Source: Nitrospirota bacterium
GTDB taxonomy: Bacteria; Nitrospirota; Thermodesulfovibrionia; Thermodesulfovibrionales; UBA6898
NCBI GenBank assembly: GCA_016235245.1
Contig: JACRLO010000004.1
Span: 1 to 64,000 of the forward strand
DNA: 64,000 bases
Direction: 5' to 3'
Shown in pieces: positions 58,060 through 64,000 of the stretch. The position numbers and the translations under genes are program-made. The notes beneath the pieces are model-generated. The model was not told the DNA's origin, ran no database searches, and saw only the letters and a list, made by a program, of their open reading frames with translations. Each line of letters begins with the position of its first letter. The stretch's first letter is position 1.

Positions 58060-59589
58060 ATGCTTCTTCATCACCATTTTGTCAAAATGGCAAAACAGCA
58101 GGGGAACAAGTTGGCGTTTATCGACCGGTCTGCTGACAGGAAGATCAGCTACGCAAAGGCGCTTATTGTCTCTCTTATCCTTGCGGATAAACTGAAGACG
58201 TATGACAAGGGTTTCCTTGGTATTATGCTGCCGACCTCTGCCGGCTGTTCCCTTGCAATACTGGGCGCCATGATGAGCGGAAGGACTCCGGTCATGATCA
58301 ACTATTCGACCGGTGCTGAAAAAAATGTCAGGTATGCCCAGAAAAAATGTGACTTCAAAACCGTGATAACGTCCAGGGCGCTTATCGAAAAGATAGGCTG
58401 CCCTGAGGTTGAGGGTATGGTGTTTCTCGAAGACATTATGCAGGGCATTTCGATGGCTGAAAAGCTGAAGGCAGCGGTCAAGGCCAAACTGCCTGCAGCC
58501 CTGATCACCGGTACGCTGATACACCGTGGCGACGAAAACGATACTATTGTAATTCTTTTTACGAGCGGCAGCGAAAAGGACCCCAAGGCTGTTCAGCTTA
58601 CCCACAGGAGTATTGCCTCGAATATTGCCAGTTTCAGCCGCGTCTATACGCTGTCTGACAGGGATTGCATGTTTGCGAACCTCCCGTTTTTCCATGTTTT
58701 TGGACTGACCGTCAACTTCTGGACTCCGCTGTACCACGGCATGTCCATGGTCACCTATGCGAACCCGCTTGATTACAGTGCAGTATGTGACGTCATACGG
58801 CAGGAAAAACCGACGATGATGGTTGGAACGCCCAGTTTCTTCTGGGGATATCTCAGAAAGTCTGCCCCCGGTGATTTTGCAAGTTTGAAGTATATGGTGA
58901 GCGGAGCAGATAAGTGCCCTGATGCGCTCAGAGATGCCTTCCTTTCGAAACAGGGGATAATCCTGTATGAAGGATACGGTGCAACCGAAACATCCCCTGT
59001 CATCTCGGTAAATTGTCCTGCTGCAAACAGGCCTGGCAGTGTCGGCTTGCCCCTGCCGGACGTCAGGGTAAGAATCGAAAATTACGAGACCGGAGAAAAC
59101 TGTGGTGTCAGAGAGGTCGGCCGGATCATGGTAGCGGGTGATCTGGTGATGAAGGGGTACCTCGACGATTTTGAGGAGACGTCAATGCGTATACGTCATG
59201 GCTGGTATGACACCGGTGATATGGGATATCTCGACGAAGACGGCTATCTCTGGCATGCGGGCAGGCTTAAGCGGTTTGTCAAGATCGGCGGGGAGATGGT
59301 TTCTCTTGTCAAGACCGAAACCGTTTTGGAAAGTCTTCTGCCTGAGGAGGCGCACTGCTGCATCGTAGATGTGCCTGACGCGTACAAGGGCGCCAGGATT
59401 ATTGCCGCCGTTACGGAACAGATAGACGAAAAAGCTGTCATAAAGAAGATGGCAGAGGAACTTCCCAATATCGCGCTGCCGAAGCAGTTTATCGTGATCA
59501 GAGAACTGCCCAAAATGGGAAGCGGGAAAATAGATTTCAGAACTGCAGCGGCCATGGTAATTGAAATGCTGCATGCGAAAAATATCTGA
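58060..59589 (+). CDS. Acyl-CoA ligase / AMP-dependent synthetase
   Basis: A 509-residue member of the adenylate-forming family that activates a carboxylic acid, probably a fatty acid, with ATP. Motifs: ILFTSGSEKDPKAVQLTHRS (P-loop), LYEGYGATETSPVIS (A5), YDTGDMGYLDEDGYLWHAGR (A7) and the catalytic lysine in PKMGSGKIDF near the C-terminus. It is complete for the family. Position beside a FadL-like porin suggests long-chain fatty-acid import and activation. It converges with the PilZ gene, 15 bases apart. Confidence 0.9.
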   Translation: MLLHHHFVKMAKQQGNKLAFIDRSADRKISYAKALIVSLILADKLKTYDKGFLGIMLPTSAGCSLAILGAMMSGRTPVMINYSTGAEKNVRYAQKKCDFKTVITSRALIEKIGCPEVEGMVFLEDIMQGISMAEKLKAAVKAKLPAALITGTLIHRGDENDTIVILFTSGSEKDPKAVQLTHRSIASNIASFSRVYTLSDRDCMFANLPFFHVFGLTVNFWTPLYHGMSMVTYANPLDYSAVCDVIRQEKPTMMVGTPSFFWGYLRKSAPGDFASLKYMVSGADKCPDALRDAFLSKQGIILYEGYGATETSPVISVNCPAANRPGSVGLPLPDVRVRIENYETGENCGVREVGRIMVAGDLVMKGYLDDFEETSMRIRHGWYDTGDMGYLDEDGYLWHAGRLKRFVKIGGEMVSLVKTETVLESLLPEEAHCCIVDVPDAYKGARIIAAVTEQIDEKAVIKKMAEELPNIALPKQFIVIRELPKMGSGKIDFRTAAAMVIEMLHAKNI

Positions 59590-59604
59590 CGGGAATCCGG
59601 GGTC

Positions 59605-60273
59605 CTAACCCCCTCCACTGATAAAATTGGAAAGGTCCCGCATATCCCCGTCTGTTAAGCTGCGGAATGTTACGCCGTAGAAGACCGAACTGCCGGTCGG
59701 CGTCGATGTCCTTCTTACGACCTCAGACCGAAGCGCAAACCTGCTGCGATTTTTAGGGTTCACAAAGCTGAGCAGAAGCTTTTCTCCAAGAGGGAAATCG
59801 GAGACACACTCAAAGGCCATGCCGCTTTCACTGAAATCCATGGATATTCCGGAATAGCGAAGATTGCTCCCGTCCTGCTGAATGCTGACCAGAATGCGGA
59901 ATACGCGGCGTGGTGATCTCAGGAGGAACCTGGACAGGGCATTCTGGAACTTAAGTTTTTCGACCGGGATGGAAAAGCATTCCTGCAGATCAAGGTTTCT
60001 GCATTCTGCCACGGTTATGGCCGAGTTAAAGGGAAGGATCAGAATCTTCGGGATCTTCACAAACGCCGGGTTGTTTTTGAGTTCGGCAATGTCCTGCCTG
60101 ATATCCTGAAAACTGTTATTACAGAAAAGGATGATGAGGGCAGGCAGGTCCGGAGACGTGAGGGCCTCTGAGACGCCCTGAAAGGACAGATAATCGAGCT
60201 TATCTTCTTTTAGATAGTGTTTTACAGTATTAAAGACATCCGCTGATCGTTCTATTACAAATACTTTCTTCAT
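59605..60273 (-). CDS. PilZ-domain protein with N-terminal pseudo-receiver
   Basis: A 222-residue cyclic-di-GMP receptor. The N-terminal 110 residues look like a receiver fold (VFVIERSADVFNTVKHYLKE) but lack the phospho-accepting aspartate, since the place reads LIILFCNN. The C-terminal 100 residues are PilZ, with RRVFR at the RxxxR c-di-GMP motif and the following DFSESGMAFE corresponding to the D/NxSxxG motif. It should bind c-di-GMP and act on an unknown partner. A diguanylate cyclase gene lies divergently 172 bases away, so producer and receptor are adjacent. Confidence 0.83.
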   Translation of the reverse strand: MKKVFVIERSADVFNTVKHYLKEDKLDYLSFQGVSEALTSPDLPALIILFCNNSFQDIRQDIAELKNNPAFVKIPKILILPFNSAITVAECRNLDLQECFSIPVEKLKFQNALSRFLLRSPRRVFRILVSIQQDGSNLRYSGISMDFSESGMAFECVSDFPLGEKLLLSFVNPKNRSRFALRSEVVRRTSTPTGSSVFYGVTFRSLTDGDMRDLSNFISGGG

Positions 60274-60444
60274 GGTGGCGCATATTTTAGCATGGTGCTG
60301 TCATGTTTTTGTTGTCTTCCGCTTAAATTATCTTCTGACTCCTGTTTCAGGTTTCGATGTCTGTCACTGAACAAAGCCGATCATGATGATTGGCATCTCC
60401 TTTGCAAATCTACGTGTGAATACCGAAGAAGGAGGGATTGGGAG

Positions 60445-61515
60445 ATGATGAACAGAATAAGGCAGATGATCGGCACGGCGGCGACTGTAATGGACCTTGC
60501 CTACAAGCTCTCTCAGGGCCTCGACTATAAGATCCTCAATAAATATATATTAAAAATCAACAGGTTAAGTAATGTTGAGGAGATACTTTGCGAGGCCTCC
60601 CAGTGCCTCAACGACATCCTTAATTACGAGATCTTTGCATTTGGTCTTAAGCATAACGACAGGTTGGATGTCTGGATCGATCCTAAAATTGATGACAAAA
60701 GGCTGATTCAGCGAATTCAGACAGATCTTGCATGTCAATCTTATGACGTAAGAATGAACTATTTTAGGGATGATTTTCCGGTGTCGAGTCATTTGATTGA
60801 CAGTCGTGATCTCGAAAATCTATTGACGTTTGATATACATAGCGATAAATATGCCGCAAGGCTCTATATCCTTCCCGGCAGAAAAATGTTCAGGTATCAT
60901 GCCGAGATCATTGACTCCGTAATGAATGCAGTCAGTAGTGCACTTGAAAATTCCCTGAATATTCAGCAGCTTGAGAGTGCAGCATTCATCGATATTCTTA
61001 CCGGATGCTATAACAGAAGGGCCCTGAACTCATATATCGATCATGATATTGCTGATGCCCAGAGGTATGGCAGAGATTTATCCGTCATTATGATTGATAT
61101 AGATTATTTCAAGAGGGTTAATGATACCTATGGTCATGAAGCCGGAGATAGCGTGCTTTCGGTGGTTTCCAAAATGGTGTCGTCAACGGTCAGAAAAAGT
61201 GATTATCTCGCACGGTATGGCGGTGAGGAGTTTGTGCTGGTTCTCCCTAATACGGGTCTTTTAAATGCTGCTGACCTTGCAGAGCGGCTCAGAAAAAAGG
61301 TCGAAGCCTGCGTAATTGATATCAGCGGACAGGCTGTCTCTGTTACCGCAAGTTTTGGCGTTGCAACCCTGAAGGAGGGTCATGACAGGACGCAGCTTTT
61401 GCTTGACGCTGATCGGATGCTCTACAGAGCAAAGGGACGAGGCAGAAACAGGGTAATGCACGAGAAGTTCAGTTTTATGGAAAAGGGTCTCTTCCTCAAG
61501 CAGGCTGTATGCTGA
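60445..61515 (+). CDS. Diguanylate cyclase (GGDEF)
   Basis: A 356-residue GGDEF protein. Start ATG 60445 has AGGAGG upstream; the frame stays open to 60292 without a ribosome site. The N-terminal 170 residues are a GAF-like sensor (VEEILCEASQCLNDILNYEI). The catalytic domain has LTGCYNRRALNSYI, the DIDYFKRVNDTYGHEAGD core and GGEEF. The inhibitory I-site RKSD stands 5 residues before GGEEF, so product feedback should work. It makes c-di-GMP for receivers such as the neighbouring PilZ protein. Confidence 0.9.
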   Translation: MMNRIRQMIGTAATVMDLAYKLSQGLDYKILNKYILKINRLSNVEEILCEASQCLNDILNYEIFAFGLKHNDRLDVWIDPKIDDKRLIQRIQTDLACQSYDVRMNYFRDDFPVSSHLIDSRDLENLLTFDIHSDKYAARLYILPGRKMFRYHAEIIDSVMNAVSSALENSLNIQQLESAAFIDILTGCYNRRALNSYIDHDIADAQRYGRDLSVIMIDIDYFKRVNDTYGHEAGDSVLSVVSKMVSSTVRKSDYLARYGGEEFVLVLPNTGLLNAADLAERLRKKVEACVIDISGQAVSVTASFGVATLKEGHDRTQLLLDADRMLYRAKGRGRNRVMHEKFSFMEKGLFLKQAVC

Positions 61516-61693
61516 AATAGCCCTGTATTTCATTAGCGTATGGTCGTTTTTCGGTAATCGTTCGCAATTTCCTCTTGTAACGTTCAAGCCTGTTTTATCT
61601 ATAAATTCATAAAATTCATAAGTAATAGCTCGTCGAAATACTGCCCTTTGATTGCAAATCATGAATTTCATCTTTATGGATTAATTTACTTGA

Positions 61694-61708
61694 CAATAAT
61701 AATTATCG
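61694..61708 (+). promoter_or_regulatory. Fur-type 7-1-7 operator over the promoter of the Fur-family gene
   Basis: CAATAAT-A-ATTATCG is a 7-1-7 inverted repeat close to the Fur/PerR consensus TGATAATnATTATCA (12 of 14 arm bases). It directly overlaps the -35 element TTGACA (61690-61695) and the spacer to a weak -10 near 61712-61717. This predicts repression of the regulator gene, and probably of the oxidative-stress genes after it, by the Fur-family protein itself. Confidence 0.6.
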
Positions 61709-61749
61709 TATGATACTATTTATCAAATAATAACTGTTATAAATACAAT

Positions 61750-62148
61750 ATGCATAAATTTAAAGACATAGGTTTGAAACTCACGCCGCAGAGGATTGCG
61801 ATACTCGATTTTCTCGAGGGCAATACAGACCATCCATCAGCGGACGATATCTATAAAGCGGTTTCCGTTTTGCATCCTACCATGTCTTTTGCCACGGTAT
61901 ATAACACGCTGGACACCCTAAGGGGAAAAGGTCATATCCTTGAGTTGACGATCGATCCCGACAAAAAGCGCTTTGATCCCTGTACGGATCCTCACCACCA
62001 CCTTATCTGTATGTCATGCAAGAGGGTCCAGGATATCAAAATGACATTTAATCTTGACCTGCCTGAAAATGTGAGCGGAGATTTTAAAATAACCGGCAAC
62101 CATATCGAGTTCTATGGCCTCTGTCCTGCCTGCAGAAACCATAACTGA
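61750..62148 (+). CDS. Fur-family regulator (PerR-like)
   Basis: A 132-residue metalloregulator: winged helix (LKLTPQRIAILDFLEGN ... SFATVYNTLDTLRGKGHI), then DPHHHLICMSCKRVQDI and GLCPAC, with two CxxC pairs that bind structural zinc. Neighbours (rubredoxin, superoxide reductase, desulforedoxin, rubrerythrin) make a PerR-type peroxide sensor more likely than Fur. The ATG at 61750 has no ribosome site, and the predicted RNA start lies only about 25 bases upstream, so translation may use a nearly leaderless message. A Fur-type operator overlaps the promoter. Confidence 0.85.
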   Translation: MHKFKDIGLKLTPQRIAILDFLEGNTDHPSADDIYKAVSVLHPTMSFATVYNTLDTLRGKGHILELTIDPDKKRFDPCTDPHHHLICMSCKRVQDIKMTFNLDLPENVSGDFKITGNHIEFYGLCPACRNHN

Positions 62149-62174
62149 ATTCAGAACAAGTAACGGAGGAACCA

Positions 62175-62612
62175 ATGTGTATTGATCACAAGATGATGTG
62201 CAAATGCAGCACCCATACGGCAAGTTTCAATTTCCGTGATGAAATCATGCCTGTGGAGGTTGTAAACAGACTGTATTGTCCCCAGTGCTCCTCAGATGTC
62301 GCCTTTACCTCAGAGTCCATGCTGAAGGACAACGGCTGGATCATTGAATATGACATGGACGTTGCCAGATTCATGTCGCATAAACTCCCCGGCGCAGATG
62401 TTACCCCATCCTTTCTTTTTGATCAGGGCTACTGCACCTGGAGAGGGATATATCCGACGGATCATATTGATTCGGTAAAGGAGCGCCAGGACCTGGTGAC
62501 GCTCTCAAAAATAAACCCAAAGAAATACCTAGATGAGATTAAGCGCTGGGGCATAGAGAGGATGAACAGACTCAAGCAGGAAGGGTGGAGGAAGGCAGAT
62601 GCCGAACAGTAA
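62175..62612 (+). CDS. Cysteine-rich hypothetical protein, 145 aa
   Basis: Unknown protein with GGAGG before the ATG. The N-terminal third has clustered cysteines and histidines (MCIDHKMMCKCSTHTASFNF, then LYCPQCSSD), which could bind one or two metals, leading to a soluble alpha/beta part (GWIIEYDMDVARFMSHKLPG). It follows the PerR-like gene by 26 bases and overlaps the next gene by 14 bases. Its place in an oxidative-stress operon suggests a redox or metal-handling role. Confidence 0.65.
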   Translation: MCIDHKMMCKCSTHTASFNFRDEIMPVEVVNRLYCPQCSSDVAFTSESMLKDNGWIIEYDMDVARFMSHKLPGADVTPSFLFDQGYCTWRGIYPTDHIDSVKERQDLVTLSKINPKKYLDEIKRWGIERMNRLKQEGWRKADAEQ

Positions 62613-62781
62613 TATCAGAGAGAAGCAAAAAAGCCACTGCAGCACAAAAAGCGTTCCTGTGCCTGAATTTATTGCCTGCATAAAATGCGGTAATGAGATA
62701 GAGATATGGACAGACGAGGATGAGACTGTTTGTCATTCCTGCGGCCATAAGGTTTTCAAGAAAGAAACAACAATTCACTGA
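62599..62781 (+). CDS. Small zinc-ribbon protein, 60 aa
   Basis: A 60-residue protein with ACIKCGNEIEIWTDEDETVC followed by HSCG, a single zinc ribbon of the CxxC...CxxC kind. The first 20 residues are basic. It starts within the end of the preceding gene. Possible zinc- or iron-binding accessory of the following rubredoxin-like gene. No ribosome site of its own is obvious, so it may rely on coupling. Confidence 0.6.
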   Translation: MPNSNIREKQKSHCSTKSVPVPEFIACIKCGNEIEIWTDEDETVCHSCGHKVFKKETTIH

Positions 62782-62823
62782 CTGCCTCATCCGAAGCAGA
62801 ATCCCTTAGCACTGGAGCAGAGA

Positions 62824-63303
62824 ATGGATATAGTAGTCGAAAAGATACCGGGCGGCTTGCGAGTAGATGGACTTGACCTGAAGAACGGCAAATGTGGTTG
62901 CACATCTGTGCTGCCCTGCTGTTACAGCTGGACAAAGGTAAAGAGGAGCGGCAACACATTTACCTTTGCAGGCAAAGCAACTGGGCCCGAGTCTGTTGAA
63001 CTGTTTGACTGGGGCTACACGGTAAGGAAAGGCGATTTGACAATAGAAGTATCTATGGAGGATACGCGCGATAAAACAATATTTTCAGGATACTATCCGC
63101 CCCGCATTGAGGAATGGATAGACAAAGGATGGGAGGTTGTATCAAAAACAGGCGAGCGGGAGGACTTTGGCCTCTGGCGATGTGCCACCTGCAAATGGCT
63201 CTATAAGGAAAAAGACCAGACGGCAAAATTCGAGGACCTGCCTGAGGACTGGAAATGCCCTGTCTGTAAAATCGGCAGGAATGCATTTGAAAAAATAGGA
63301 TAA
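62824..63303 (+). CDS. Protein with C-terminal rubredoxin domain
   Basis: A 159-residue protein. The first 100 residues are a beta-rich unknown domain (LRVDGLDLKNGKCGCTSVLP). The last 50 carry a rubredoxin-type iron site: LWRCATCKWLYKEKDQTAKF and DWKCPVCKIGRNAF, with four cysteines. Rubredoxins pass electrons to superoxide reductase and rubrerythrin in anaerobes. The next gene is the superoxide reductase, 13 bases away, so this protein is its likely electron donor. Confidence 0.8.
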   Translation: MDIVVEKIPGGLRVDGLDLKNGKCGCTSVLPCCYSWTKVKRSGNTFTFAGKATGPESVELFDWGYTVRKGDLTIEVSMEDTRDKTIFSGYYPPRIEEWIDKGWEVVSKTGEREDFGLWRCATCKWLYKEKDQTAKFEDLPEDWKCPVCKIGRNAFEKIG

Positions 63304-63316
63304 AAAGGAGAAGTCA

Positions 63317-63694
63317 ATGACAGAGAAAGGTTATTTTTGTGGTATCAACAAGCCAAAGGATTTGGCAGCAATGACAGATTTTGAGAAGAAGCATACACCG
63401 CTCATCGACTGTCCAGATACGGTAGTGGCCGATCAGCCCTTTACGGTGAAATTGAAGGTCGGCGAGCTTCCCCATGTAACGGAAGAGGGCCATTTCATTC
63501 AGTGGGCAGAGGTCAAGTTCGGAGAGAACCTTTATGCAAGAATCGAGTTCAGCCCTGTTCTGTCCGTGCCGGAAGCGACCGTAACGTTGAAGAAGAGCTC
63601 GAAGCACAGCAAGGGAACGCTGAGAGTTCTGTCGAAATGCAATCTGCATGGACTTTGGGAAGCCTCCAAGGAAATTACCATCACTGCAGGATAA
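63317..63694 (+). CDS. Superoxide reductase, class II (neelaredoxin-like)
   Basis: A 125-residue superoxide reductase. The catalytic iron ligands are visible: EKKHTPLID, HVTEEGHFIQW and CNLHGLWE, giving four His and one Cys. The glutamate next to the first His is the usual sixth-site residue. No N-terminal desulforedoxin domain, so class II. It reduces superoxide to peroxide with rubredoxin as donor. GGAG precedes the ATG. Confidence 0.9.
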   Translation: MTEKGYFCGINKPKDLAAMTDFEKKHTPLIDCPDTVVADQPFTVKLKVGELPHVTEEGHFIQWAEVKFGENLYARIEFSPVLSVPEATVTLKKSSKHSKGTLRVLSKCNLHGLWEASKEITITAG

Positions 63695-63756
63695 GAACGG
63701 GGAAGTTGATCCCAGCAGGATTGCGTTACCAATAAATCATATCAGGAGGAAAGCAA

Positions 63757-63873
63757 ATGACAAAAAAAGGTGAAAACTACAAGTGTGTGACCTGCACGAA
63801 TGAAGTTAATGTTACAACCGGCGGTGGTGGCACTCTTTTTTGCTGCGGTAAGCCGATGGAGAAGATTGGATAG
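63757..63873 (+). CDS. Desulforedoxin-like small iron protein, 38 aa
   Basis: A 38-residue protein, KGENYKCVTCTNEVNVTTGG then LFCCGKPMEKIG, with the CxxC and CC ligand pattern of desulforedoxin, the N-terminal module of class I superoxide reductases. Here it is a free-standing gene after the class II enzyme. AGGAGG precedes the ATG. It probably carries one Fe(Cys)4 centre as a dimer. Confidence 0.85.
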   Translation: MTKKGENYKCVTCTNEVNVTTGGGGTLFCCGKPMEKIG

Positions 63874-63969
63874 ATATCGGGCCCATCAGGAATATTCCAT
63901 AGTATAATGGCATATACATTCCGTGAAACGCTGTTAGGCAAGCTAATCAATACATAAGGAGGCACCAGC

Positions 63970-64000
63970 ATGGCATCAAAATCGGACAAGAATCTTAAAG
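63970..64000 (+). CDS. Start of a gene cut by the window end, probably rubrerythrin
   Basis: Only ten codons are visible, MASKSDKNLK, with AGGAGG before the ATG. The wording matches the start of rubrerythrins (K-NLKEAFAGESQA...), and the neighbours are rubredoxin, superoxide reductase and desulforedoxin. The call is an inference from those ten residues and the context. Confidence 0.45.
   Translation, partial: MASKSDKNLK

Overview
The window looks like a chromosomal segment of an uncultured, diderm, anaerobic or microaerophilic bacterium. It has outer-membrane and lipoprotein genes (FadL-like porin, Pal, patatin lipoprotein), a rubredoxin / superoxide reductase / desulforedoxin / rubrerythrin set, and a complex-I-like Ehr membrane complex. 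Together with the family mix (DUF3300, DUF2950, PilZ, GGDEF, and a protein ending in a CASCKKIRDD-type cysteine motif) this suggests Nitrospirota or a deltaproteobacterial (Desulfobacterota-type) relative. That placement is an inference from gene content, not from a phylogenetic marker.

Bases 1 to about 27,700 are an accessory island. Its left part holds small minus-strand plasmid/ICE-type genes (DUF932, a RadC-like JAB protein, small zinc proteins). A complete type I restriction-modification operon (hsdM-hsdS-hsdR) follows, coupled to radC, then a KAP-family membrane P-loop NTPase, a PIN-domain toxin with an antitoxin-like partner, and an orphan antitoxin-like gene. Next is a three-gene ABC-3C-type conflict system: DUF4297 nuclease, middle component, and a DUF3732-like ABC ATPase with a zinc hook. 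The island ends with a WYL regulator and a seven-gene cluster that I do not recognise as any described system: a zinc-binding protein, an unknown protein, an Hsp70 with C-terminal TPRs, a divergent GrpE-like protein, an unknown protein, a PPP-type phosphatase and another unknown protein. The two transcription units of this cluster each start behind a near-identical 39-bp promoter-like element. A primase-like zinc-finger gene and a four-tRNA cluster (Arg-TCT, His-GTG, Arg-CCG, Lys-CTT) mark the right edge.

Bases 28,500 to 29,840 carry no substantial protein gene. They hold a long inverted repeat, a good sigma70-type promoter, and downstream of it about 340 nt with at least six nested helices, which looks like a structured noncoding RNA.

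Bases 29,837 to 48,900 look like core chromosome. There are envelope genes (patatin lipoprotein, SYLF protein, DUF3300, DUF2950) and a compact minus-strand operon (NYN nuclease, PAP2, response regulator, histidine kinase, DUF167). Then come pal and a seven-gene operon in which a regulator with an excisionase-type HTH fused to a PTS-EIIA domain is translationally coupled to six Ehr-complex genes. The NuoD/HyfG-like subunit lacks all four NiFe-binding cysteines, so this complex is not a hydrogenase.

Bases 49,059 to 50,500 are a small foreign patch: two small genes, a frameshifted phage-like gene remnant, and a truncated duplicate of the NuoB/HyfI-like gene. A sugar-related cluster follows (WecB-type epimerase; kinase-like/AAA+ protein; toroid/nucleotidyltransferase fusion), then fatty-acid genes (FadL-like porin, acyl-CoA ligase), PilZ and GGDEF signalling genes, and finally a Fur-family regulator heading an oxidative-stress gene set that runs off the right end in what is probably rubrerythrin.
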